A stretch of DNA of 58,807 nucleotides from an uncultured Collinsella sp. (lineage in GTDB: Bacteria > Actinomycetota > Coriobacteriia > Coriobacteriales > Coriobacteriaceae). The translations under genes were made by a program, and so were the position numbers. The DNA lies in contig CABSLA010000008.1 in assembly GCA_902478545.1 (NCBI GenBank), positions 1 through 58,807 on the forward strand, in the 5' to 3' direction. Below the pieces are notes generated by a model, which had not been told where the DNA came from, searched no databases, and saw only the letters and a program-made list of their open reading frames with translations. Below are positions 6,060 through 14,726 of this stretch, in pieces. Position 1 is the first letter of the stretch. Every line of letters begins with the position of its first letter.

Positions 6060-8810
6060 GTGAGCGATTGCAAGAGGGTTTACCGTTTTGGAACCGACGC
6101 CCAGGGCACTTGTGTCACCGAGGGCGACAAGTCTATGAACTTTGTGCTTGGCGGCAAGGGCGCTAACCTTGCCGAGATGAGCCGTATCGGCCTGCCGGTC
6201 CCCGGTGGCTTTACCATTACCTGCCAGACCTGCGTTGAGTACTCCGGTGCCGGCAATGTTTGGCCTGCCGGCGCGCTTGACGAGATCGTTGCCGCCGAGG
6301 CCGACCTCGAAGCCCGCTGCGGCAAGAAGCTCGGAGATGCCAACGATCCGCTGCTCGTCTCGGTGCGCTCTGGCGCTCCGTTCTCCATGCCCGGCATGAT
6401 GGACACGGTCCTCAATCTGGGCCTCAACGACGATTCCGTCCTGGGCCTCATCGCCCAGACGCAGAACCCGCGCTTTGCTTGGGACAGCTATCGCCGCTTT
6501 ATCCAGATGTTCTCCAACGTCGTCATGGGCGTCGACGCCGACCTGTTCGAGAACGCCCTGACCCAGGCCCGCCTGGTTGCCGGCGTCCGCGTCGATTCCG
6601 AGCTTTCGGCCGAGGACCTGCAGGAGCTCGTCGAGACCTTCAAGGGCATCTTCTCCGCCAACGTCGAGGCCGCCCTGTACCCCGAGCTCGAGGTCGCCGA
6701 TGGTAAGCCCGTCTTTCCGCACGATCCGGAGCTCCAGCTTCGCCTTGCCATCCAGGCCGTCTTTGGCAGCTGGATGAACGAGCGCGCCTGCATTTACCGC
6801 AAGCAGCACGGCATCTCCGACGAGCTCGGCACCGCCGTCAACGTCCAGGCCATGGCTTTTGGCAACAAGGGCGAGACCTCTGCGACCGGCGTCGCCTTCA
6901 CCCGCAACCCGGCCGACGGCACCAAGGAGTTCTACGGCGACTTTCTGGTCAACGCCCAGGGCGAGGACGTCGTCGCCGGCATTCGCAACACCGAGCCCAT
7001 CGCCGATCTCAAGACCACTCCGGGGCTTGAGTCCGCAGGCGAGGAGCTCGAGCGCGTGTTCCTGACGCTCGAGGATCACTATCGCGACATGTGCGACATC
7101 GAGTTCACCATCGAGCAGGGCAAGCTCTGGATGCTCCAGACCCGCGTGGGCAAGCGAACCGCCACCGCCGCCCTGCGCATCGCCATCGAGATGGTCGAGG
7201 AGGGCCTCATCACCCGCGAGGAGGCCGTGGGCCGCATCGATCCTGCGCAGCTCGATCAGCTCCTGCACCCGCAGTTCGACTCCTCCAAGAAGTACGAGGC
7301 GCTCGCGACCGGTCTTAACGCCAGCCCCGGTGCCGCCGTGGGCGAGGTCGTGTTCTCGAGCGACGACGCCGTCGCGCGTTCCGCCGAGGGCCACAAGGTC
7401 ATCCTGGTCCGTTGGGAGACCAACCCTGACGACCTGAAGGGCATGGTTGCCGCCGAGGGCATCCTGACGAGCCACGGTGGCAAGACGAGCCATGCCGCCG
7501 TTATCGCCCGCGGCATGGGTACGCCCTGCGTCTGCGGCGTTGAGCGCTTCCATATCGACGCGGCCGAGAAGGTCGTGCGTATCGAGGATAGCGATCGCGT
7601 ACTGCACGAGGGCGACATCATCTCCATCGACGGTACCCAGGGCATCGTTGTCGACGGCGCCGTTGACTTGGTCTCCGCCGAGCTTACTGGTGACCTGGAC
7701 ACTATCCTGTCCTGGGCCGATGAGATTCGTCTGGATGAGACCTGCGGCCACGCCAACCACGTGCGCGTCAACGCCGACAACCCCGAGGACGCCGAGCTCG
7801 CGCTCGAGTTTGGCGCCGAGGCTATTGGCCTGTGCCGCACCGAGCATATGTTCCTGGGCGATCGCAAGAACATCATCCAGAGCTTCATCCTGTCCGATGA
7901 CGAGGCCGTGAAGCAGCAGGCCTTGGCCGATCTGCTCAAGGTCCAGACCGAGGACTTCCTGGCCATGTTTAAGACCATGACCGGCCGCGACGTGGTCGTT
8001 CGCCTGATCGATCCGCCGCTTCACGAGTTCCTGGACGATCCCCGCGAGCTCGAGGTCGCCATCACCAAGAAGGAGGCCGCTGGCGCTCCCGAGGAGGAGC
8101 TCGCCGCCCTGCGTGCCCGCCTGCGTCGCATCGACGGCATGGTCGAGTCCAACCCCATGCTCGGCCTGCGCGGTGTGCGTCTGTCCGTCGTCTTCGGTGA
8201 CCTGCCGCTTATGCAGGTCCGTGCCGTGGCAACGGCTGCCGCCCGCCTCATCAAGGAGGGCGTCGACCCGCGTCCTGAGATTATGGTCCCGCTCGTCTCC
8301 ATCACGGCCGAGCATGTCCAGGCCCGTGAGGTCATCGAGCGCGTCATCGCCGAGGTTTCCGCCGAGGAGGGCGTGGAGCTCAACATTCCTGTGGGTACGA
8401 TGCTCGAGCTGCCGCGCGCCTGCATGGTCGCCGACGAGATCGCCCAGCACGCCGATTTCTTCTGCTTTGGCACCAACGACCTCACGCAGACGACCTTCGG
8501 CTTCTCCCGCGACGATGCCGAGGCCAAGTTCATCCCGCTGTACCTGCACAAGAAGATCTTGAAGGAGAACCCCTTCGAGACCATCGACACGGCGGTGCTC
8601 GAGCTGGTGCGCATGGCAGTCGAGAAGGGCCGTGCCACCAATCCCGGTATGCACTTTGGCGTATGCGGCGAGCACGGCGGCGACCCCAAGTCCATCAAGG
8701 GCCTGTTCAACGTGGCCGACGTGGATTACGTATCCTGTTCGCCCTACCGCGTGCCGCTCGCGCGTCTTGCTGCGGCCCAGGCCAAGCTCGAGGCCAAGCG
8801 TAACGCCTAA
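6060..8810 (+). CDS. ppdK: Pyruvate, phosphate dikinase
   Basis: 916 aa, the usual length. The enzyme interconverts ATP + phosphate + pyruvate and AMP + diphosphate + phosphoenolpyruvate in the cytoplasm; in fermenting anaerobes it often works with glycolysis. The N-terminal ATP-grasp part opens with VLGGKGANLAEMSRIGLPVPGG; the phosphohistidine domain has GGKTSHAAVIARGMGTPC with the catalytic His; the C-terminal PEP-binding barrel has FGTNDLTQTTFGFSRDD and FGVCGEHGGDP with the catalytic Cys. Start GTG 6060 is chosen for the strong site GAAGGGG 8 nt upstream. The gene is monocistronic, with a long leader carrying a CG-centred palindrome shared with adhE, which suggests control by carbon status. 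Confidence 0.97.
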   Translation: MSDCKRVYRFGTDAQGTCVTEGDKSMNFVLGGKGANLAEMSRIGLPVPGGFTITCQTCVEYSGAGNVWPAGALDEIVAAEADLEARCGKKLGDANDPLLVSVRSGAPFSMPGMMDTVLNLGLNDDSVLGLIAQTQNPRFAWDSYRRFIQMFSNVVMGVDADLFENALTQARLVAGVRVDSELSAEDLQELVETFKGIFSANVEAALYPELEVADGKPVFPHDPELQLRLAIQAVFGSWMNERACIYRKQHGISDELGTAVNVQAMAFGNKGETSATGVAFTRNPADGTKEFYGDFLVNAQGEDVVAGIRNTEPIADLKTTPGLESAGEELERVFLTLEDHYRDMCDIEFTIEQGKLWMLQTRVGKRTATAALRIAIEMVEEGLITREEAVGRIDPAQLDQLLHPQFDSSKKYEALATGLNASPGAAVGEVVFSSDDAVARSAEGHKVILVRWETNPDDLKGMVAAEGILTSHGGKTSHAAVIARGMGTPCVCGVERFHIDAAEKVVRIEDSDRVLHEGDIISIDGTQGIVVDGAVDLVSAELTGDLDTILSWADEIRLDETCGHANHVRVNADNPEDAELALEFGAEAIGLCRTEHMFLGDRKNIIQSFILSDDEAVKQQALADLLKVQTEDFLAMFKTMTGRDVVVRLIDPPLHEFLDDPRELEVAITKKEAAGAPEEELAALRARLRRIDGMVESNPMLGLRGVRLSVVFGDLPLMQVRAVATAAARLIKEGVDPRPEIMVPLVSITAEHVQAREVIERVIAEVSAEEGVELNIPVGTMLELPRACMVADEIAQHADFFCFGTNDLTQTTFGFSRDDAEAKFIPLYLHKKILKENPFETIDTAVLELVRMAVEKGRATNPGMHFGVCGEHGGDPKSIKGLFNVADVDYVSCSPYRVPLARLAAAQAKLEAKRNA

Positions 8811-8849
8811 GGTCTTGCGTTTCCGCGCGTAACGTAGCCCCCCTTCATG

Positions 8850-8877
8850 CCGCCCGTCTCATTCGTGAGGCGGGCGG
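8850..8877 (+). terminator. Hairpin after ppdK
   Basis: CCGCCCGTCTCA and TGAGGCGGGCGG (12 bp, one G-T pair) enclose a TTCG tetraloop, followed by TTAT. A stable terminator hairpin with a weak U-tract. Confidence 0.7.
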
Positions 8878-8923
8878 TTATCATGTGCGGGTTTTGTCTT
8901 TTTGTCTGCGTAAAAAATAGTTC

Positions 8924-8951
8924 TTGCAGCGCAAACCTGCGCGTGTATACT
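8924..8951 (+). promoter_or_regulatory. rplS promoter
   Basis: TTGCAG (8924-8929) and TATACT (8946-8951) are 16 bp apart. The resulting leader of about 65 nt contains a small hairpin, GTGCCG (8973-8978) with CGGCAC (8991-8996), which could be an L19 leader element. Confidence 0.7.
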
Positions 8952-9020
8952 CGAATACGTTTGTTCAACTACGTGCCGGCCAAGGTGGTACGGCACCTCT
9001 AGAAGAGTAAGGAATTGCAC

Positions 9021-9362
9021 ATGGATTACATCCGCGCAATCGAGCGTCAGCAGATCCGCGAGGACATCCCGCAGGTCCGCGTTGCCGACAACGTCAAGGT
9101 TCACTACCGCATTAAGGAAGGCGACCGCGAGCGCATCCAGGTTTTCCAGGGTGACGTCATCCGCATGGCCGGCGCCGGTGCCCGTGAGACCTTCACCGTC
9201 CGCAAGATTTCCTTCGGTGTCGGTGTTGAGCGTACCTTCCCGCTTCACAGCCCCAAGATCGCCAAGCTCGAGGTCGTCCGTCATGGTCGCGTCCGTCGCG
9301 CCAAGCTGTACTACCTCCGCGACAAGGTGGGCAAGGCTGCTCGCATCCCCGAGAAGCGCTAA
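9021..9362 (+). CDS. rplS: 50S ribosomal protein L19
   Basis: 113 aa, full length. L19 sits at the 30S-50S interface. Family hallmarks are visible: IPQVRVADNVKVHYRIKEGD, RIQVFQGDVI, TFTVRKISFGVGVERTFP, and the basic tail RRAKLYYLRDKVGKAARI. Start ATG 9021 has AAGGAA 7 nt upstream; an in-frame TTG at 9015 overlaps the spacer and is rejected. It has its own promoter and terminator, so it is probably monocistronic. Confidence 0.97.
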   Translation: MDYIRAIERQQIREDIPQVRVADNVKVHYRIKEGDRERIQVFQGDVIRMAGAGARETFTVRKISFGVGVERTFPLHSPKIAKLEVVRHGRVRRAKLYYLRDKVGKAARIPEKR

Positions 9363-9396
9363 GAAGATCGCAGCGTCTGTCCACTCGTTTGGACAA

Positions 9397-9426
9397 AAGG
9401 GTCACCTTCGGGTGGCCCTTCTTTTT
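9397..9426 (+). terminator. rplS terminator
   Basis: AAGGGTCACC (9397-9406), TTCG loop, GGTGGCCCTT (9411-9420), then CTTTTT. A strong intrinsic terminator. Confidence 0.88.
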
Positions 9427-9455
9427 ATCTGATTTGCATGCAAGGAGGCCCCGAT

Positions 9456-10244
9456 ATGGCCAACATGACGAGCTCGGTTTCGGCATCGCAGGTTGCCGGC
9501 GAGCTGGCGAGCGCCACGTTTGAGGAGATTCCCGCCCTCGTGGAGCATTATCGTGAGGATCCGCGCCAGCAAGTGATCAAGGCTTGCGAGCGTGCTCTTA
9601 AGCGCCATGCCAAGGAACTTGCCGAGCGCGAGCGCGTCAATGATATGTACGAGCTTATGCATGAGCTTGGCGGCGATGGGGTGGTCGTTGGTGTCGACGA
9701 GGTGGGTCGCGGATCGGTGGCCGGTCCTTTGACGGTATGCGCCGTCTGTCTTCCTATGGAGCCGCGCGTCTGGGGTATCAACGATTCCAAAAAGCTCACG
9801 CCCGCGCGCCGCGAGTTGCTCTCAGTGAAGATTGCCGAGGTGGCGACGGCAATCGGTTTTTGCCATATCGCGCCTGCGGATATCGACGATATGGGCATGG
9901 CCCGCGCCATCCGCGCTGCCGTCGCGGGCGCCGTGGCCGATACGGGGCTCGAGCCCGATTGCGTGCTTATGGACGGTAACCCCTTGGGCGCCGTTCCCAA
10001 CGAGCGCGACGTGGTGAAGGGCGATGCCAAAATCGCCTGCATCGCCGCGGCGTCCATCATGGCCAAGGTGACACGTGACGAGATGATGGTCGAGTACGAT
10101 GCCGAGTATCCCGAGTACCATCTGGCCGAATCGAAGGGCTATGCGAGCCCCGAGCACATCGAGGCCATTCGCAAACATGGTCTTTCTCCGCTGCATCGTG
10201 TGAGCTTTTGCGGAAACTTTCTGCAGACTGAGTGCCTTTTCTAG
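9456..10244 (+). CDS. rnhB: Ribonuclease HII
   Basis: 262 aa. It cleaves the RNA strand of RNA-DNA hybrids and removes single ribonucleotides from DNA. The catalytic Asp/Glu pair is in VVVGVDEVGRGSVAGPL; further family blocks are INDSKKLTPARRELL, VLMDG and KGDAKIACIAAASIMAKVTRD. An N-terminal extension of about 75 residues precedes the catalytic core, longer than in short family members but known for some. Start ATG 9456 follows AAGGAGG by 8 nt, which rules out the ATG at 9438. It lies between rplS and the competence-related yraN operon, with its own terminator. Confidence 0.95.
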   Translation: MANMTSSVSASQVAGELASATFEEIPALVEHYREDPRQQVIKACERALKRHAKELAERERVNDMYELMHELGGDGVVVGVDEVGRGSVAGPLTVCAVCLPMEPRVWGINDSKKLTPARRELLSVKIAEVATAIGFCHIAPADIDDMGMARAIRAAVAGAVADTGLEPDCVLMDGNPLGAVPNERDVVKGDAKIACIAAASIMAKVTRDEMMVEYDAEYPEYHLAESKGYASPEHIEAIRKHGLSPLHRVSFCGNFLQTECLF

Positions 10245-10294
10245 GTCAATTGTGGAGACAGGGACCTCTGGGGATTTATAAACCTGCTGGTAGC

Positions 10295-10335
10295 GGGCCG
10301 TATGCAACAGCATTGCTGCGTACGCCCCGTTTTTT
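10295..10335 (+). terminator. rnhB terminator
   Basis: GGGCCGTATGC (10295-10305) pairs imperfectly with GCGTACGCCC (10318-10327) and is followed by CGTTTTTT. An inner CAGC/GCTG pairing is also possible. Confidence 0.65.
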
Positions 10336-10341
10336 GTCGGC

Positions 10342-10363
10342 ATTTGGTCAGCTTTTGGTTTGC
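10342..10363 (+). promoter_or_regulatory. Competence-associated 11-bp direct repeat, copy upstream of yraN
   Basis: ATTTGGTCAGC (10342-10352) is followed directly by TTTTGGTTTGC (10353-10363), one helical turn apart. A weaker third unit, TTTTTGTCGGC (10331-10341), precedes them but overlaps the rnhB terminator tail. A 19/20 match occurs upstream of comEA (39705-39724). The distance to the start codon is similar: 70 nt here, 74 nt there. Confidence 0.55.
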
Positions 10364-10433
10364 TTCCGGTACTTACCCGCATGAAAGGTGCCCTCATCAT
10401 CGGGGCACTGCAGCGTGCGGGAAAGGAGACCCC

Positions 10434-10919
10434 ATGAGTGCCGCAAGCAAAAAGAGCAAGACGCAGCAGCTTAAGGAGCGTTGGGAAAACGGCGAGCTCG
10501 ACTGCGGGGCGATGACGCCCGAGTTTATCAAGGGACTCAGTCCTCGCGAGCTGGGCATGCTGGGCGAGCTTATCGCAATCGACTACTTTAACGAGCGCGG
10601 CTACACCTTGCTGGAGCAGGGCTATCGTTGCACCGAGGGCGAGGCCGACCTGGTGCTGCTCGATGAGCTCGACGATGTCGTTGTGATGGCCGAGGTCAAG
10701 ACGAGACGCGTCGCCCTGGATTGCACCACGCGGGTCTTTCCCGAGGAGGCCGTGGATGCCCAAAAGCAACGCCGCTACCGCCGCATCGCAAGCTGCTATC
10801 TCATGGAGCATTATCCGCTCAAGGCGATTCGCTTCGATGCCGTGGGCGTCACCATTCGCGGCGGGCATATCGCCGAGATCGAGCACCAGTACAACGCGTT
10901 CGATTGGCAGGTGTCGTGA
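10434..10919 (+). CDS. yraN: UPF0102 (YraN) family endonuclease-like protein
   Basis: 161 aa. The YraN core starts near residue 36 (LGMLGELIAIDYFNERGYTLLEQGYRC) and contains GEADLVLLDE and VMAEVKTRR, the D...ExK nuclease-like signature, then the family ending RYRRIASCYL...IRFDAVGV. A charged N-terminal extension of about 35 residues is present. The biochemical role in bacteria is not settled; it is habitually linked with comM and dprA, as here. ATG 10434 has GAAAGGAG upstream. It is the first gene of an operon with comM (1-nt overlap) and dprA, behind the competence-type repeat. Confidence 0.88.
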   Translation: MSAASKKSKTQQLKERWENGELDCGAMTPEFIKGLSPRELGMLGELIAIDYFNERGYTLLEQGYRCTEGEADLVLLDELDDVVVMAEVKTRRVALDCTTRVFPEEAVDAQKQRRYRRIASCYLMEHYPLKAIRFDAVGVTIRGGHIAEIEHQYNAFDWQVS

Positions 10920-12442
10920 TGGCGTTCGAGACGTTTGCCGTTCACGCGGCCTGCATCCGCGGCGTCGAGGCGATTCCCGTCACGGTCGAGGTCTCGCTTG
11001 CCGGCGGCGTTCCGGGCATCCAGATGCTCGGCATACCGAGTATGGAGGTGATGGAGTCGCGCGGTCGTATTCGCTGCGCGATGCGCTCCGCCGGGTTCGA
11101 GATCCCGCGCTCGGGCATTACGGTCAATCTGGCGCCCGGCGATATCCGCAAGACCGGTAGCGGCTTTGATCTGCCCATCGCCATCGCGGTATTGGCGGCC
11201 GATGGGCAGATTCCCCGCGACAACCTCGATCGTTGTCTTATCGCTGGTGAGCTTGGCTTGGACGGTACGGTTTTTCCTGTCAAGGGCGAGGTGGCGTTTC
11301 AGTTATTGGCGCGTGATTTGGGGCTGTCCTTTATCGCCGGCAGGTCAGACCAGCATGTGCCACTCGCGGGCGTGGATTGCGGATTCATCGATCATTTGTC
11401 TCAGCTTGCTCATGGTATGGGCGATGCCGCGCGGCACTACTTGGATTCCGAGGGCGTCGAGGCGACCTTTGAGCCTGAGCTCGACTATGCCGACGTGCTG
11501 GGGCAGGAAGTCGCTAAACGCGGCATGGCGCTTGCGGCGGCAGGAGAACTCGGCTTGCTCATGATCGGGTCTCCGGGATCGGGCAAGACGATGCTCGCAC
11601 GCCGTATGACCGGCATCCTGCCCGAGCTTTCCGTTGAGGATCAGCAGGAGGCACTGTGCATCCATTCGGTTTTGGGTGAGAACATTGATGGCTTGTTGGC
11701 GGGGCACCGGCCCTTCCGCAGTCCCCACCACAGTATTTCGACCGCAGGCCTTATCGGCGGCGGGCGCCCGGTGCACCCGGGTGAGATCAGCCTTGCCCAT
11801 GGCGGCGTGCTCTTTTTGGACGAGCTTGCCGAGTTTCCCACTGGCGTGCTGCAGACGCTGCGTCAGCCCATCGAGCGCGGCTACGTCAGGATCGTACGCG
11901 TCGACGGGGCTTTTACCTTCCCGTCGCGCTTTCAGCTGCTGGCTGCGAGCAATCCCTGTCCCTGCGGCTTTTTGGGCGATCGCGAGGTGCCGTGTCGCTG
12001 CTCGGCGGCGATGGTCGAGCGCTATCGGTCTAAACTGCGCGGTCCTTTGGCTGACCGTATCGACATGATGATCGATGTGACCCGTCCCGACCCCCAAGTG
12101 ATTATCGAGGGAGCGGAGGGTATGTCGTCGGCCGAGTTACGTGACTACGTTGTGCGCGGTCGCGCCTTTCGCGCCTGGCGCGAGTCCCGTATGGACGATG
12201 CGGATGCCGAGGCCGAGGATGACGAGACGCGGTCCATTGACGGCGTCGTTTCGACCTTCGAGCTCGATGATGCTGCCGAGAAATGCGTACTCGGCCTATC
12301 CAAACGCACGCATCTCACAGGGCGTGGCATCGTGCGCCTGGTGCGTATCGCGCGTACAATCGCTGACGTCGCCGAGAGCGAGCAAGTGACGCAGGACCAC
12401 GTGCTCGAGGCGGCGATGTACCAGGGGAGGAGGGACCAATGA
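10919..12442 (+). CDS. comM: YifB/ComM-type AAA+ ATPase (Mg-chelatase-like)
   Basis: 507 aa. ComM is a helicase that promotes branch migration of incoming DNA during natural transformation. The N-terminal Lon-like domain (GGVPGIQMLGIPSMEVMESRGR, ITVNLAPGDIRKTGSGFDLP) is followed by the AAA+ core with Walker A GSPGSGKT, Walker B GGVLFLDELAEF and the sensor ASNPCPCGF with nearby cysteines. The C-terminal domain ends LTGRGIVRLVRIARTIADV. The start ATG overlaps the yraN stop (TGATG) and the end overlaps dprA (ATGA), so the three genes are translationally coupled. Confidence 0.95.
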   Translation: MAFETFAVHAACIRGVEAIPVTVEVSLAGGVPGIQMLGIPSMEVMESRGRIRCAMRSAGFEIPRSGITVNLAPGDIRKTGSGFDLPIAIAVLAADGQIPRDNLDRCLIAGELGLDGTVFPVKGEVAFQLLARDLGLSFIAGRSDQHVPLAGVDCGFIDHLSQLAHGMGDAARHYLDSEGVEATFEPELDYADVLGQEVAKRGMALAAAGELGLLMIGSPGSGKTMLARRMTGILPELSVEDQQEALCIHSVLGENIDGLLAGHRPFRSPHHSISTAGLIGGGRPVHPGEISLAHGGVLFLDELAEFPTGVLQTLRQPIERGYVRIVRVDGAFTFPSRFQLLAASNPCPCGFLGDREVPCRCSAAMVERYRSKLRGPLADRIDMMIDVTRPDPQVIIEGAEGMSSAELRDYVVRGRAFRAWRESRMDDADAEAEDDETRSIDGVVSTFELDDAAEKCVLGLSKRTHLTGRGIVRLVRIARTIADVAESEQVTQDHVLEAAMYQGRRDQ

Positions 12443-13374
12443 TGGCCGAGGGGACCTTTGAGCTGCATCCAGGTGATGCATTGTATCCCGAGACCGTTTT
12501 GGAGCTTTCTGATGTACCCCAGACGCTCTATGTGTGTGGCAACCCCGAGGTGCTTTCGACGCCCGCGCTCTCCATCATCGGCGCGCGTAAGGCCTCGCCG
12601 TATGGTCTTGCCGTGGCAGAGCTTGCGGCAAAGGTGGCGGTCGAGGCGGGAGTGACGGTAGTTTCGGGCGGCGCGGTCGGTTGTGACCAGGCCTCGGGTT
12701 GGGCTGCGGTCAACGCCGGCGGCAAACACGTCGTGGTGCTGGGGACGGGCGCCGACGTGGTCTACCCGCGTTCGAGCGCGGGGCTTATTACTCGCACGCT
12801 CGATACGGGTGGCGCGGTCGTGTCGATCTCTCCGTGGGGCATGGGTCCGCGCAAGTTCGCCTTTCCGCGCCGCAATCGCGTGATCGCGGCCCTGTCGCAA
12901 GCCCTCTTTGTATCCGAGGCGGGTATGCCTTCTGGGACGTTTTCTACAGCCGAGGCTGCTATGGATTTGGGGCGCGAACTTCTTGCCGTGCCGGGGTCGA
13001 TCCTATCGCCCGAGTCGCGTGGCACGAATTACCTCATTGCGAACGGTGCCTGCTGCATCATCGACGAGGAATCTATCGAGATGGCTATCTCACGCATCTA
13101 CGGAACCCTGCGCTACTCGCGCCCCGATGCTCCCGGCATTGCCGACCTGGATCCAACGCAGCAGACCGTGATGCATGCGCTCATCGCCTCTCCGCTCAAG
13201 GTCGACGACATCGCGGCGCTCGTCTCGCTCGATGCTGTCGGCGTACTCAAACTCTTGGGTTCGCTTGAACTCGAGGGTCTTATCGAGCGCATGATGGATG
13301 GAAGGTATGCGCCCTCCAAGTTTGCCCTTCACGCCCAGACACCCTTCGGTCACAATGGAAAACGTGTCAATTAG
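12439..13374 (+). CDS. dprA: DNA-processing protein DprA
   Basis: 311 aa. DprA loads RecA onto incoming single-stranded DNA during transformation. The Rossmann-like core shows SIIGARKASPYG, VVSGGAVGCDQASGWAAVNAGG, VVVLGTGADVVYP, FPRRNRVIAALSQALFVSEAG and AVPGSILSPESRGTNYLIANGA. The C-terminal segment (about 235-290, DPTQQTVMHALIASPLKVDDIAALV...) is a winged-helix domain. It overlaps comM by 4 nt (ATGA), with a strong ribosome binding site, GGGAGGAGGGA, inside comM. Confidence 0.96.
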   Translation: MMAEGTFELHPGDALYPETVLELSDVPQTLYVCGNPEVLSTPALSIIGARKASPYGLAVAELAAKVAVEAGVTVVSGGAVGCDQASGWAAVNAGGKHVVVLGTGADVVYPRSSAGLITRTLDTGGAVVSISPWGMGPRKFAFPRRNRVIAALSQALFVSEAGMPSGTFSTAEAAMDLGRELLAVPGSILSPESRGTNYLIANGACCIIDEESIEMAISRIYGTLRYSRPDAPGIADLDPTQQTVMHALIASPLKVDDIAALVSLDAVGVLKLLGSLELEGLIERMMDGRYAPSKFALHAQTPFGHNGKRVN

Positions 13375-13388
13375 AAAGGTGTTTGCAG

Positions 13389-14726
13389 ATGCAGTTCGAT
13401 CAGGTGACAGTTATCGGTGGCGGTCTGGCGGGTTCGGAGTGCGCGATCCAGCTGGCAGATCGCGGTTTTGCCGTAAAGCTGTGCGAGATGCGCCCCCAGG
13501 TGAGCTCCCCGGCTCACCATACCGATCACCTGGCAGAGCTCGTCTGCTCCAATTCGTTTAAGTCGACCCGTCCGGATTCTGCGGCTGGTTTGCTGAAGGC
13601 CGAGCTTGAGCGCATGGGTTCAGTCCTGCTCGATTGCGCCCATCGCGCCGCTGTTCCCGCCGGTGGTGCCTTGGCGGTCGATCGCGTCAAGTTTTCCGAG
13701 CTTGTCGAGGCCGAGGTTGCCGCCCGTCCCAATATCGAGGTCGTGCACGGTGAGGTCACACAGATTCCCGAGGGTCACGTGGTCATTGCCGCGGGCCCGC
13801 TGTGTTCACCGGCGCTGAGCGAAGAGGTTATGAAGCTCGTCGGTGGCGATGCCCTGGCATTCTTTGATGCGGCGGCGCCGATCGTCGATGCCTCCACGCT
13901 CGATATGGACGTGCTGTTCTCGCAGTCGCGCTACGAGGAGCAGGGGAGCGGCGACTATCTCAACGCTCCGCTCAACAAGGAGGAGTACGAGGCCTTTATC
14001 GAGGCGCTTACCACGGCCGACCGCGTGGTGCTCAAAGACTTTGAGGGCGGCGATCTGTTCCAGGCCTGCCAGCCTGCCGAGGAGGTTGCACGCACCGGCA
14101 AGGACGCTATTCGCTTTGGCGCCATGAAGCCCGTTGGCCTCACCGACCCGCGTACCGGACGTCGCCCCTGGGCAGCGATTCAGCTGCGTGCCGAGAACAA
14201 GGAGAAGACCGCCTATAACCTGGTGGGCTTCCAGACCAACTTGACCTTTGGCGAGCAGAAGCGCGTCTTCCATATGGTGCCGGGCCTGGAGAACGCTGAG
14301 TTCTTCCGCTACGGTGTCATGCACCGCAATACCTTTGTCGACGCCCCTCACGTGCTCGATAGCACCTTTGCCGTGCCCGGTACCGGCGTGCGCCTGGCCG
14401 GTCAGATCACCGGCACCGAGGGGTACATGGAAGCCGTGGCGACAGGTCTGCTCGCGGCGCTCAACACCTATGCCGAGGCTATCGGTGCCGCGGGCGTCGA
14501 GTTGCCGCGTGTGGGCGCCCTGGGTGCGCTCGTGGGCTATGCGACCGATCCTGCCACCGTGGGCTATCAGCCTATGCATGTCAACTTTGGCCTGGTGCCG
14601 CCACTCGAGGACGGTAAGCGCCGCAGCAAGCGCGACCGCTATCAGGCCTATGCGGACCGTGCGCTCGAGGCCCTCGATGCCTACTTGGCCACGCGTTCCG
14701 ACTTGTTTGGAGGCGACCGGTCATAG
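13389..14726 (+). CDS. trmFO: Methylenetetrahydrofolate-tRNA-(uracil-5-)-methyltransferase
   Basis: 445 aa. This folate- and FAD-dependent enzyme makes 5-methyluridine at position 54 of tRNA. The dinucleotide-binding loop is VIGGGLAGSECA at the N-terminus; other family blocks are CEMRPQVSSPAHHTDHLAELVCSNSFKS, YLNAPLNKEEYEAF, FEGGDLFQACQP, the catalytic-region MKPVGLTDPRTGRRPWA, and LAGQITGTEGYMEA. ATG 13389 has AGAAAGG upstream. It follows dprA after 14 nt and is followed by an overlapping xerC, so it is probably in the same transcript. Confidence 0.96.
   Translation: MQFDQVTVIGGGLAGSECAIQLADRGFAVKLCEMRPQVSSPAHHTDHLAELVCSNSFKSTRPDSAAGLLKAELERMGSVLLDCAHRAAVPAGGALAVDRVKFSELVEAEVAARPNIEVVHGEVTQIPEGHVVIAAGPLCSPALSEEVMKLVGGDALAFFDAAAPIVDASTLDMDVLFSQSRYEEQGSGDYLNAPLNKEEYEAFIEALTTADRVVLKDFEGGDLFQACQPAEEVARTGKDAIRFGAMKPVGLTDPRTGRRPWAAIQLRAENKEKTAYNLVGFQTNLTFGEQKRVFHMVPGLENAEFFRYGVMHRNTFVDAPHVLDSTFAVPGTGVRLAGQITGTEGYMEAVATGLLAALNTYAEAIGAAGVELPRVGALGALVGYATDPATVGYQPMHVNFGLVPPLEDGKRRSKRDRYQAYADRALEALDAYLATRSDLFGGDRS

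Noticed and set aside
6018..8675. Long open frame (885 codons) antisense to ppdK
   Set aside because: No recognisable domain; Leu/Gly/Val/Asp-rich product typical of the mirror frame of a G/C-third-position gene. ppdK itself is unmistakable.
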